DNA from: Mesorhizobium metallidurans STM 2683
Lineage (GTDB): Bacteria > Pseudomonadota > Alphaproteobacteria > Rhizobiales > Rhizobiaceae
DNA length: 64,000 bases
Reading direction: 5' to 3'
Assembly (NCBI RefSeq): GCF_000350085.1
Contig: NZ_CAUM01000134.1
Coordinates: 62,001 to 126,000 of the forward strand
The translations under genes were made by a program, and so were the position numbers. The notes beneath the pieces were generated by a model, which was not told the origin of the DNA, did no database searches, and saw only the letters and a list, made by a program, of their open reading frames with translations. Positions 42,401 through 50,359 of this stretch are shown here, piece after piece. The number at the start of each line of letters is the position of its first letter. Position 1 is the first letter of the stretch.

Positions 42401-44884
42401 GCCACGGTGCCGGCTGGCGGCAGCACGATCGACATCCCGGTCGGCGACGACTGGGGCGCCGGCGCCTATGTCACGGCAACCCTGTTCAGACCTGGCGACG
42501 CGCAGGAAACCCGCATGCCGGCGCGCGCCATCGGCGTCAAATGGCTGAAGGTCGATCCGGGCTCGAAGAAGCTCGCCGTCACCTTGACGCCGCCGGACAA
42601 GACCATGCCGCGCCGGCAGCTGTCGATCCCGGTTTCCGTGGCCGGCGTGCAGCCGGGCAGCAACGCCTACGTCATGGTCGCGGCCGTCGATGTCGGCATC
42701 CTCAACCTGACCAATTACAAGGCGCCGGATCCGGAGGACTGGTTCTTCGGCCAGCGCATGCTGGGGCTTGAAGTGCGCGACCTTTATGGCCGCCTGATCG
42801 ACGGCTCGCTCGGCACCGCCGGCAAGCTGCGCACCGGCGGCGACGGCGCCAACATGCAGGCGCAAGGCAGTCCGCCGACCGAAAAGCTGGTCGCCTTCTT
42901 CTCAGGCCCGGTCGAGCTCGACGCCGACGGCAAGGCAAGGATCGACTTCGATATCCCGCAGTTCAACGGCACCGTGCGCGTCATGGCCGTCGCCTGGACC
43001 AAGGATGCGGTCGGTCACGCGCAGTCCGATGTCGTCGTGCGTGATCCCGTGGTGATCACCGCCGGCCTGCCGCGCTTCCTGGCGCCTGGCGATTCGGCAG
43101 TGATGCGGCTCGATGTCGCCGACACCGACGGTCCGGACGGCGACTATGCACTGACCATCGACACAACAGGCGATCTGTCGACCGGCAATGCCGCCCTGCC
43201 CGAGAAGCTGACGCTCGCCAAGGGCAAGCGGCAGACGCTGACCGTGCCATTGATCGCACAGACCGCGGGCAACGCCTCGATCACCGTCAAGCTTGCCAAT
43301 GCCGACGGCACCGCTGTCGAACAGACGCTCTATGTTCCGGTGCGCCCGGCGCAATTGCCGGTGACCACCCGCATGGTCGTCGATCTCAAGGGCAATGGCG
43401 GGTCGCTGCGCGTCGACAAGGAGCTTCTCGCGGCAAACCTGCTCGACGGCGCTTCGGTCAGCGTCGGCGTTTCGCAGGCGGCCGCTTTCGACGTGCCTTC
43501 GCTTCTGATGACGCTCGACCGCTACCCCTATGGCTGCGCCGAGCAGACCACCAGCCGCGCCATGCCGCTTCTCTACGTCAACGAGATGGCGTCGGGTATC
43601 GGCATGGCCAGCGACCCGGAGCTGCACGGCCGCATCCAGGACGCCATCTACAAGGTGCTGAGCTATCAGGCCTCTGCCGGCAGCTTCGGCCTGTGGGGCC
43701 CGGGCTCCGGCGATCTGTGGCTCGACGCCTATGTCACCGACTTCCTGACCCGGGCGCGCGAGCAGAAATACGATGTGCCGGTCCTGGCGATGAGCCAGGC
43801 GCTGAGCAATCTTCAGAACGCGGTCGGCTACGATCAGGACGTGCAGGACCGCGGCAGCGAGATCGCCTATGCGCTCTATGTGCTGGCCCGCAACAAGAAG
43901 GCCTCGGTCGGCGACCTGCGCTACTATGCCGACACGCAGCTCGAAGCCTTCACCAGCCCGATGGCCGTGGCCCAGCTGGCGGCGGGCCTGGCGCTTTACG
44001 GCGACACGCAGCGTTCGGAGGCGACGTTCCAGACGGCGCTGCAGCTCGCCAAGTCGACCACGGAGTACGACTATTACAGGTCCGACTACGGCTCGCCGCT
44101 GCGTGACGGCGCGGCGATGCTGGCGCTTGCCGCCGATTCGAAGCCGGTGCCGACGATCGTGCCGGAGCTGATCAAGCTGGTGACGAAGGAACGCGCCGAA
44201 GCCCGCTGGACGAGCACACAGGACGAGTCCTGGATGCTGCTGGCGACCCGCGCGCTGAGAACCGGCAATGATGCGATCGCGCTGACCATCAACGGCGCGC
44301 CGCACAATGGCGCCTATTCGGACCAGATCGCCGGCAGCGACCTGGCCGACAGCCCGCTTACCATCGCCAACACCGGCAGCAACCCGCTGCAGGCGGTCGT
44401 CACCACGGTGGCCTCGCCGGTCCAGCCACTGCCGGCCAGCGGCAACGGCTTCACCATCGGGCGCACCTATTACAAGCTCGACGGCACAGAGGCCAATGTC
44501 ACCGCAGTCAAGCAGAACGAACGCTACGTCGTCGTGCTCAAGATCTACGAGCAGAACACCTGGCCTTCGCGCTTGCTGATCACCGACCTGTTGCCGGCCG
44601 GCTTCGAGATCGACAATCCGGGACTGGTCTCCAGCGCCCAGTTGACGAACTTCTCCTGGCTGGCGCAGACCGATGCCGCGCATCTCGAATTCCGCGACGA
44701 CCGTTTCGTCGCGGCCTTCAACCCGAAAGATGGCGACGGCGACCGCAACATCACGCTGGCCTATGTCGTACGCGCAGTGACGCCAGGCACTTACGCCCAC
44801 CCGGCGGCAACGGTGGAGGACATGTACCGGCCGCAATATTCGGCCCGTACCGCCACCGGCATGATGGAGGTCAAGGCGCCGTAA
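39404..44884 (+). CDS. Bacterial alpha-2-macroglobulin with N-terminal PAN/Apple domain
   Basis: The 1826-residue exported protein has a Sec signal (LSILILLFFAWGSIAQA-AEA, no lipobox). A PAN-type domain follows (YFGFDLRSDQNVSLDQCKTT with paired cysteines through KWCFLKSD), then many macroglobulin domains. The thioester-domain motif PYGCAEQ has its cysteine at about residue 1378 (43535), so the covalent trap is intact. A receptor-like C-terminal domain ends the chain. It is thought to trap foreign proteases in the periplasm, working with PbpC encoded downstream. ATG 39404 follows GGAGG at five bases; the frame open from 39254 covers repeat DNA and is rejected. Confidence 0.93.
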   Translation: MAMRAPRGLSILILLFFAWGSIAQAAEARRIATTDNSDYFGFDLRSDQNVSLDQCKTTCLGDPACRAFTYNLKAKWCFLKSDYNQLKPFNGAVAGKVVNVDGDPDIGAPPELAFFPNWMADQAQQYRNRLTGPAYVKPTEGLAALRAAAEQSVLTGDHRSAMQKYEAAVSVMPDDGQLWLELARETLAVPPAANTSEASTLPANATSAGFNAYKLLRTTKTRADALALLGDGLDRRDLYRPALQSYEASLALVSSPGVRAAYQDLKARKGFRVIDHTVDADTSAPRICAQFSEDLVKTGVDYAQFVTVDNAAPKGVEAKDKQICVEGLEHGQHYEVTFRAGLPAAIGETIAAPVVLSIYVQDRAPSARFTGDSFVLPAGARRGIPVVTVNMNAAKMKLYRIGDRSLAQLLSGYQFLRQLDGYDISNISDQMGSPVWEGQLDIANDLNKEVTTSFPVDEALPQRKPGVYVLTAQAVDDKADDYDSRTTQWFVVSDIGLSTYTGQDGLNVFARSLGSAKPIAGAELTLLARNNEILGTATTDAEGRAVFNPGLTRGDGGMVPAVLMARQGDSDFVFLDMGRAGFDLSDRGVTGRAAPGALDVYAWTERGIYRAGEEVHVAALARDSAAKAVENLPLIFIFTRPDGVENRRIVSDGASAGGHAVDLPLEPNAMRGTWTVAIHTDPKQPAVASQMFLVEDFVPDRIEFDLSSDKQEIAQGETANVTVDGRFLYGAPAAGLALEGELTLSTARDWDRFKGYSFGLADEQSAEPSVTPFTGLPVVGEDGKATFPVSVDQLPSTTKLVDAKVTVRMRETGGRAVERSLNIGIRPQGHMIGIRPDFEGDEVPQGGTAKFSLIAVDPDGKREALKGAQWSLVKVERNYQWYRSSNSWNYEPVTFTKSVANGQVDLSANGEATVSMPVDWGRYRLEIETSDPEGPATSYEFDAGWYVSSTTTETPDGLEIALDKDNYAAGEVAKLKVSPHFAGELLVTVGADKLLKTVTATVPAGGSTIDIPVGDDWGAGAYVTATLFRPGDAQETRMPARAIGVKWLKVDPGSKKLAVTLTPPDKTMPRRQLSIPVSVAGVQPGSNAYVMVAAVDVGILNLTNYKAPDPEDWFFGQRMLGLEVRDLYGRLIDGSLGTAGKLRTGGDGANMQAQGSPPTEKLVAFFSGPVELDADGKARIDFDIPQFNGTVRVMAVAWTKDAVGHAQSDVVVRDPVVITAGLPRFLAPGDSAVMRLDVADTDGPDGDYALTIDTTGDLSTGNAALPEKLTLAKGKRQTLTVPLIAQTAGNASITVKLANADGTAVEQTLYVPVRPAQLPVTTRMVVDLKGNGGSLRVDKELLAANLLDGASVSVGVSQAAAFDVPSLLMTLDRYPYGCAEQTTSRAMPLLYVNEMASGIGMASDPELHGRIQDAIYKVLSYQASAGSFGLWGPGSGDLWLDAYVTDFLTRAREQKYDVPVLAMSQALSNLQNAVGYDQDVQDRGSEIAYALYVLARNKKASVGDLRYYADTQLEAFTSPMAVAQLAAGLALYGDTQRSEATFQTALQLAKSTTEYDYYRSDYGSPLRDGAAMLALAADSKPVPTIVPELIKLVTKERAEARWTSTQDESWMLLATRALRTGNDAIALTINGAPHNGAYSDQIAGSDLADSPLTIANTGSNPLQAVVTTVASPVQPLPASGNGFTIGRTYYKLDGTEANVTAVKQNERYVVVLKIYEQNTWPSRLLITDLLPAGFEIDNPGLVSSAQLTNFSWLAQTDAAHLEFRDDRFVAAFNPKDGDGDRNITLAYVVRAVTPGTYAHPAATVEDMYRPQYSARTATGMMEVKAP

Positions 44885-44940
44885 GGCGTCGATGGTGGCG
44901 AAGATGACCATGGCGATTGCGCTCATTGCCCTGCCCGTCC

Positions 44941-45121
44941 TCCGCAGCAGCTGCGCTACAGCTGCGGAGGGTGGATCGAGCATTTCTCCTCGTCTAGAGA
45001 CGGGGAGAAAGAGGCTCGCGCCGAAGTTTTCGCCAACCTCGGACGTCGCAGAAAAGGCGCCAGGGGACGCGACAACCCCCTTCTCCCCGTCACTATACGG
45101 GGAGAAGGTGCCGCAAGGCGG
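44941..45121. repeat. Cluster of hairpin repeats between alpha-2-macroglobulin and pbpC
   Basis: CTCCGCAGC/GCTGCGGAG (44941-44970) forms a nine-base-pair stem. TTCTCCTCGT-CTAGAG-ACGGGGAGAA (44985-45010) and TTCTCCCCGT-CACTAT-ACGGGGAGAA (45081-45106) are two copies of one hairpin with ten-base arms. The last copy continues GGTGCCGCAAGGCGGATGATGG, running into the pbpC start codon. The segment holds no gene. Confidence 0.82.
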
Positions 45122-47227
45122 ATGATGGGCCGCGCCATGCTCTCCAGAAGATTCCTTCGCCGAACCGCCATCCCTGCCGCCGCTTGCGCCGGCCTCGTGG
45201 CCATTTCCGCAGCCGCTCTCTGGCAGCTCGACCGCGCCTTTCCGCCGCCGCTGCCGGCCGAGCTCGCGGTCTCCACCGAAGTGCTCGACCGCGACGGCCA
45301 GCTTCTGCGGGCCTTCGCCACATCAGACGGCTACTGGCGGCTCGAAACCCGCCTCGACCAGGTCGACAAGCAGTTGGTCGACATGCTGGTGACCTATGAG
45401 GACAAGCGCTTCTGGGGCCATGACGGCGTCGACGTGCTGGCGCTGGCCCGGGCCGCCGGCCAGTTCGCGACCAGCGGCCATATCGTCTCCGGCGGCTCGA
45501 CGCTGTCGATGCAGCTTGCCCGGCTGATCGAGCCGCGCGACAGCCGCAGCCTCGGCTCCAAGCTTAGGCAGATGCTGCGCGCCATCCAGATCGAGCGGCG
45601 GCTCTCCAAGCGCGAGATCCTCGAACGCTATCTGACGCTGGCGCCCTATGGCGGCAATCTCGAAGGCGTGCGCGCCGCCTCGCTCGCCTATTTCGGCAAG
45701 GAACCGAAACGGCTGACGGTTTCGGAGGCCGCACTCCTCGTCGCGCTGCCGCAACTGCCGGAAAAGCGGCGGCCCGACCGCAACCTCAAAATCGCCCTCA
45801 CCGCCCGTGACCGGGTGCTGGCCCGCATGGTTTCATCGGGCCTGCTCGGCGAACGCGAGGCCGCACGCGCCGCACTCGACGATGTCTCGGAATTGCGGCG
45901 CAGCTTGCCGGCGCTCGCCGCCCATGCCGCCTATGCGATGCTGCCCAAGGCCATCCCCGGGCAACCTTTGCGCCTGACGATCCGTAAAAGTGTCCAGGAA
46001 GGGCTGGAACAGGTGGCCAGGGACGCAGCCATCAGGCTCGGCCCTCGCCTCTCCGTCGCCATGGTGCTGGCCGATTCCCGCACCGGCGACATTCTTGGCG
46101 AGGTCGGCTCGGCCAATTATTTCGACGCCAGCCGTTCCGGCTGGATCGACATGACCAGGACCCTCCGCTCACCCGGCTCGACGCTGAAACCGTTCATCTA
46201 CGGGCTTGCTTTCGAGCAGGGGCTGGTGGCGCAGGAAACTCTGATCGAGGACAGTCCCGCCGATTTCGGTGGCTATCGGCCGAAGAATTTCGACATGGCC
46301 TATCAGGGCGACGTCAGCATCCGGCAGGCGCTGCAACTGTCGCTCAATGTGCCGGCGATCCGGGTGCTCGATGCGGTCGGGCCGGCGCGGCTGATGGCGC
46401 GCTTCCGCCAGGCCGGCGTGATGCCGATCCTGCCCGTCAACGACGCGCCGGGGCTGGCCATCGGCCTTGGCGGCGTCGGCGTGACGCTGCGCGACCTGGT
46501 CCAGCTCTATACAGGGCTTGCCAATGGCGGCAAGGCGAACACGCTGCATGACGGCACCGAACCGGCGAATGCCGAACGCTCGACCGCCACCATCCTCGAC
46601 GACCAGGCTAACTGGCAGATCACCGACATCCTGTCCGGGGTCAAGCCGCCCGAAGGGGCCATGCAACGCGGCATCGCCTACAAGACCGGCACCTCCTACG
46701 GCTACCGCGACGCCTGGTCGGTCGGCTTCGACGGGCGCTATGTCCTGGGCGTCTGGGTCGGCCGGCCCGACGCCGGCGCGGTTCCGGGCCTGTCCGGCTA
46801 TGTCTCGGCCGCACCCATCCTGTTCGAGGGCTTCGTCCGCTCGGGCCTTGCCACTGTCCCGCTACCCAGCCAGCCGGCCGGCGTCAGCAGACCGAAGCGC
46901 GACGACCTGCCGGTGACTCTGGCCCGCTTCGGCGCCGGCGCCGACGGATTGGTGCAGGCCACCGCGACCGAACCCGCGCCGACGATCATCTTTCCGCCCG
47001 ATGGCGCCCGCGTCGATCTCGGCACCGCCTCGGCCAACGCCTCGCCGCTGGTGCTGAAACTCCAAGGCGGCCGCGCGCCGTTCCGCTGGCTGGCCAACGG
47101 CAAACCGCTTGTCGGCATCGACCGCCGCCGCACCGCGACCTGGCAGCCGGACGGCGCCGGCTATTCGACGCTCACCGTGATCGATGCGGCCGGCCGCGCC
47201 GCCAGCGTGAAAGTCTTCGTTGAATAG
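45122..47227 (+). CDS. pbpC: Penicillin-binding protein 1C
   Basis: This 701-residue inner-membrane enzyme with periplasmic domains has an N-terminal anchor (about 15-35) and a GT51 glycosyltransferase domain with EDKRFWGHDGVD, GGSTLSMQLAR and IERRLSKREILERYL. The transpeptidase domain has SPGSTLKPFIYG (catalytic Ser-x-x-Lys), SLN in LSLNVPAIRV and KTGTSYG. A C-terminal BiPBP_C domain follows. Pairing with alpha-2-macroglobulin is the common bacterial arrangement, probably for envelope repair after attack. ATGs at 45122, 45125 and 45137 are in frame; the first two lie within a repeat element, so 45137 may be the ancestral start. Confidence 0.93.
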   Translation: MMGRAMLSRRFLRRTAIPAAACAGLVAISAAALWQLDRAFPPPLPAELAVSTEVLDRDGQLLRAFATSDGYWRLETRLDQVDKQLVDMLVTYEDKRFWGHDGVDVLALARAAGQFATSGHIVSGGSTLSMQLARLIEPRDSRSLGSKLRQMLRAIQIERRLSKREILERYLTLAPYGGNLEGVRAASLAYFGKEPKRLTVSEAALLVALPQLPEKRRPDRNLKIALTARDRVLARMVSSGLLGEREAARAALDDVSELRRSLPALAAHAAYAMLPKAIPGQPLRLTIRKSVQEGLEQVARDAAIRLGPRLSVAMVLADSRTGDILGEVGSANYFDASRSGWIDMTRTLRSPGSTLKPFIYGLAFEQGLVAQETLIEDSPADFGGYRPKNFDMAYQGDVSIRQALQLSLNVPAIRVLDAVGPARLMARFRQAGVMPILPVNDAPGLAIGLGGVGVTLRDLVQLYTGLANGGKANTLHDGTEPANAERSTATILDDQANWQITDILSGVKPPEGAMQRGIAYKTGTSYGYRDAWSVGFDGRYVLGVWVGRPDAGAVPGLSGYVSAAPILFEGFVRSGLATVPLPSQPAGVSRPKRDDLPVTLARFGAGADGLVQATATEPAPTIIFPPDGARVDLGTASANASPLVLKLQGGRAPFRWLANGKPLVGIDRRRTATWQPDGAGYSTLTVIDAAGRAASVKVFVE

Positions 47228-47258
47228 AATGCGCCAAGCGGTTCGGCGCATTGCGTTT
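47228..47258 (+). terminator. Probable terminator of the alpha-2-macroglobulin/pbpC unit
   Basis: AATGCGCC (47228-47235) pairs perfectly with GGCGCATT (47245-47252) around a nine-base loop, directly after the pbpC TAG, and is followed by GCGTTTTG. The stem is strong but the T-tract is short. Confidence 0.65.
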
Positions 47259-47471
47259 TGCGCTTTGACGTCGGCTGCTGGCCTTGCCCCACCTGCGCCG
47301 CTAATCTCCGACTCGGCTTGCCGAAGCATCGACTGTCTCTAGATAGATCGGCTGATGCCGCGGATTCCATCAACCGGCCTCGCGAGGAAGAAATTTCTTC
47401 ATGGGACCAAAGATCGGCGAAAAATTGCTTCAAGAGGGTAAAAAAGGCAACATTGAATGCATCTTAATTCT

Positions 47472-47490
47472 ATCAATTCGGTAGATTGAT
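47472..47490. promoter_or_regulatory. Inverted motif ATCAAT-N7-ATTGAT upstream of the sulfate operon
   Basis: The dyad lies about 20 bases before the first sulfate-binding-protein start, just upstream of its GGAGG site, in the AT-rich part of the 283-bp promoter region (47228-47510). Its position suits a repressor site, perhaps for the Rrf2 regulator encoded downstream; that link is a guess. Confidence 0.35.
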
Positions 47491-47510
47491 GGTGTTCAAC
47501 GGAGGCGGAA

Positions 47511-48539
47511 ATGACCAAACCTCATTTCAGGAAACTGCTCGGCGCGCTGGTCGCCACATCTGTCCAGTTCGGCGCGCTCGGTTTCGCGTTTGCCGATACC
47601 ACAATTCTCAACGTGTCCTATGACCCGACGCGTGAGTTCTACAAGCAATTCGACGAGGCCTTCGCCGCGAAGTGGAAAGCCGATACCGGCGAGACGGTGA
47701 CCATCCAGCAGTCGCATGGCGGATCGGGCGCGCAGGCTCGTGCCGTGATCGACGGTCTGGACGCCGACGTGGTGACGCTGGCGCTCGAAGGCGACATCAA
47801 CGCCATCGTCTCGAAATCTCAGAAGATCAATCCCGACTGGCGGACCAAATTCGAGAACAATTCGGCCCCCTACACATCTACCATCATCTTCCTCGTCCGC
47901 AAGGGCAACCCGAAGGGCATCCGTGACTGGGGCGATCTGGTCAAGGACGGCGTCCAGGTGATCACGCCGAACCCGAAAACCTCGGGCGGCGCGCGCTGGA
48001 ACTATCTCGCGGCCTGGGCCTATGCCAATGCCAACGATGGCGGCGACGAGGCCAAGACCAAGGAATTCGTCGGCAATCTCTACGCCCATGTCCCGGTTCT
48101 CGACACCGGTGCGCGCGGCTCGACCGTGACCTTCGCGCAAAAGGGCCTGGGCGACGTGCTGCTGGCCTGGGAAAACGAGGCCTATCTGGCGCTCGACGAG
48201 TTCGGCGCCGACAATTTCGACATCGTCTATCCGCCGACCTCGATCCTGGCGGAGCCGCCGGTGGCCGTGGTCGACGCCAATGTCGACGCCAAGGGCACAA
48301 GGAAAGTCGCCGAAGCCTATCTGAGCTATCTCTATTCCAAGGAGGGCCAGACGCTGATCGCCAAGAACCATTATCGCCCTTCGAAGCCCGATCTGGTGCC
48401 GCCGGAGGATCTTGCCAAACTGCCTGAGATCAAGCTGGTCACCATCGACGATCCGCTTTTCGGCGGCTGGAAGAAGGCACAGCCTTACCATTTCGGCGAC
48501 GGTGGTATATTCGACCAGATCTACAAGCCGGCCCAGTAA
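47511..48539 (+). CDS. sbp: Periplasmic sulfate-binding protein
   Basis: The 342-residue precursor has a signal peptide ending FGFAFA-DT. Mature blocks are LNVSYDPTREFYKQFDEAF, QQSHGGSGAQARAVIDGLDADVVTLAL, ITPNPKTSGGARWNYLAAWAYA and a C-terminal QTLIAKNHYRP, all diagnostic for the Sbp/CysP family. It delivers sulfate or thiosulfate to the CysTWA transporter encoded next. A strong GGAGG precedes the start. It is the first gene of the operon. Confidence 0.94.
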   Translation: MTKPHFRKLLGALVATSVQFGALGFAFADTTILNVSYDPTREFYKQFDEAFAAKWKADTGETVTIQQSHGGSGAQARAVIDGLDADVVTLALEGDINAIVSKSQKINPDWRTKFENNSAPYTSTIIFLVRKGNPKGIRDWGDLVKDGVQVITPNPKTSGGARWNYLAAWAYANANDGGDEAKTKEFVGNLYAHVPVLDTGARGSTVTFAQKGLGDVLLAWENEAYLALDEFGADNFDIVYPPTSILAEPPVAVVDANVDAKGTRKVAEAYLSYLYSKEGQTLIAKNHYRPSKPDLVPPEDLAKLPEIKLVTIDDPLFGGWKKAQPYHFGDGGIFDQIYKPAQ

Positions 48540-48562
48540 GCTAAACTCTAGATCAGGACGAC

Positions 48563-49414
48563 ATGACCACAGCACCCGCCAAGGCGGGGTGGCGGTTCAG
48601 ACAGCCGAGCGTCATTCCGGGTTTCGGATTGACGCTCGGCTTCTCGCTTGCCTACCTCACGCTCATAATCCTCATCCCCTTGTCGGGGCTGATCTGGCGT
48701 TCGGCCGCGCTCGGCTGGGCCGATTTCTGGGCGATCGCCACCGATCGCCGCACGATCAACGCGCTCGAGATCAGCTTCGGCACCGCCTTCATCGCGGCCG
48801 CCGTCAACCTCGTCTTCGGCACGATCGTGGCCTGGGTGCTGGTGCGCTATAATTTCCCCGGCCGCCGCATTGTCGATGCCATGGTCGACCTGCCCTTCGC
48901 CCTGCCGACGGCTGTCGCCGGCATTGCGCTGACCACGCTCTATGCGCCAAACGGCTGGGTCGGCAGCCTGCTCGCGCCGCTCGGCATCAAGGTAGCCTAT
49001 ACGCCGCTCGGCATCATCATCGCGCTGATCTTCATCGGTCTGCCCTTCGTTGTGCGCACCGTCCAGCCGATCATGGAGGAGATCGACAAGGAGGTGGAGG
49101 AAGTGGCTGCCACGCTTGGCGCCAACCGCTTCCAGATCATCTCCCGGGTGCTGCTTCCGGGCCTCGCGCCGGCCATTGTCACAGGCTTCGCGCTGGCCTT
49201 TGCGCGCGGCGTCGGCGAATACGGTTCCGTCATCTTCATCGCCGGCAATCTGCCTTACAAATCCGAGATCGCGCCGCTGCTGATCGTCATCCGGCTGGAG
49301 GAATACAATTACGCGGCGGCGACCGCGATCGCGGCGATCATGCTGGCGCTGTCCTTCGTGATGCTGCTGGTCATCAATCTGGTGCAGACGTGGAGCCGCA
49401 AGCGCTATGGCTGA
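48563..49414 (+). CDS. cysT: Sulfate ABC importer permease CysT (CysU)
   Basis: This 283-residue inner-membrane permease has about six segments and the CysT-type coupling loop EEVEEVAATLGANRFQIISRVLLPGLAPA. It also has ARGVGEYGSVIFIAGNLPYKSEI, which is characteristic of CysT. It overlaps cysW by eight bases (49407-49414), so translation is coupled. Confidence 0.94.
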   Translation: MTTAPAKAGWRFRQPSVIPGFGLTLGFSLAYLTLIILIPLSGLIWRSAALGWADFWAIATDRRTINALEISFGTAFIAAAVNLVFGTIVAWVLVRYNFPGRRIVDAMVDLPFALPTAVAGIALTTLYAPNGWVGSLLAPLGIKVAYTPLGIIIALIFIGLPFVVRTVQPIMEEIDKEVEEVAATLGANRFQIISRVLLPGLAPAIVTGFALAFARGVGEYGSVIFIAGNLPYKSEIAPLLIVIRLEEYNYAAATAIAAIMLALSFVMLLVINLVQTWSRKRYG

Positions 49415-50291
49415 CCCCGAGATCAAATCCTACGCGCCGCATCACGAAAGCCAGTCGGCGGCGGTGACGGAAAGTCCCACGGCACGAGCCGTGCTGATGA
49501 TCGTGGCTTTTGCATTCCTCGGTGTTTTCCTGCTGCTGCCGCTGATCATCGTCTTCAACGAGGCCTTTTCGAAGGGCGTCGGCGCCTACACTGAGGCGCT
49601 ATCCGACCCCGATACACGCTCGGCGATCCGACTGACGCTGCTGGTGGCGGCGATCTCGGTGCCGCTCAACGTCGTCTTCGGCATCTCGGCTGCCTGGGCG
49701 ATCGCCAAGTTCGAATTCAAGGGCAAGGCCTTTCTAACCACGCTCATCGACTTGCCCTTTTCGGTCTCGCCGGTCATATCGGGCCTGGTCTATGTGCTTT
49801 TGTTCGGCGCTCAAGGCCTGCTCGGCGGCTGGCTGAAGGCGCATGGCATCGTCATCCTGTTTGCCGTGCCGGGCATCGTCCTGGCCACCATCTTCGTCAC
49901 CTTCCCCTTCGTCGCTCGCGAGCTGATCCCGCTGATGCAAGAGCAAGGCAATGGCGACGAGGAGGCAGCACTGTCGCTCGGCGCCAATGGCTGGCAGACC
50001 TTCTGGTACGTGACGCTGCCCAACGTCAAATGGGGATTGCTCTACGGCGTGCTCCTGTGCAATGCCCGCGCCATGGGCGAGTTCGGCGCGGTATCGGTGG
50101 TGTCGGGCCACATACGCGGGTTGACCAACACCATGCCGTTGCATGTCGAAATCCTCTATAACGAATACAACGCCGTCGGCGCCTTTGCCGTCGCATCGCT
50201 GCTTGCCGGCCTGGCGCTGGTGACGCTGGTCTTGAAAACACTTCTCGAGATGCGCTACGGCGCCGAGATCGCCGCGACGCGCGGGCACTAA
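49407..50291 (+). CDS. cysW: Sulfate ABC importer permease CysW
   Basis: This 294-residue permease pairs with CysT. It carries DLPFSVSPVISGLVYVLLFG and the coupling region GDEEAALSLGANGWQTFWYVTLPNV. ARAMGEFGAVSVVSGHIRG and MPLHVEILYNEY follow, all CysW signatures. Its TAA stop (50289-50291) shares its last base with an ATG that begins the palindromic element before cysA. Confidence 0.94.
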   Translation: MADPEIKSYAPHHESQSAAVTESPTARAVLMIVAFAFLGVFLLLPLIIVFNEAFSKGVGAYTEALSDPDTRSAIRLTLLVAAISVPLNVVFGISAAWAIAKFEFKGKAFLTTLIDLPFSVSPVISGLVYVLLFGAQGLLGGWLKAHGIVILFAVPGIVLATIFVTFPFVARELIPLMQEQGNGDEEAALSLGANGWQTFWYVTLPNVKWGLLYGVLLCNARAMGEFGAVSVVSGHIRGLTNTMPLHVEILYNEYNAVGAFAVASLLAGLALVTLVLKTLLEMRYGAEIAATRGH

Positions 50292-50339
50292 TGCATGTCG
50301 CCCAAAAGTGGGAACCGGTTTTGGGACAACGACATGCAT
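50291..50339. repeat. Palindromic repeat inserted between cysW and cysA
   Basis: ATGCATGTCG (50291-50300) pairs with CGACATGCAT (50330-50339), and inside CCCAAAA (50301) pairs with TTTTGGG (50319). The sequence has the look of a dispersed rhizobial element. It sits inside the operon and is open in the cysA frame, so its leading ATG could add 23 residues to CysA. Confidence 0.82.
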
Positions 50340-50359
50340 CGACAAAAAAGGGACGGCTG

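Noticed and set aside
39863..42865. A 1000-codon open frame antisense to the alpha-2-macroglobulin gene (and another of 693 codons at 42902-44983)
   Set aside because: Long antisense frames are expected opposite GC-rich genes. These have no recognisable domain and the plus-strand protein is complete and well conserved.
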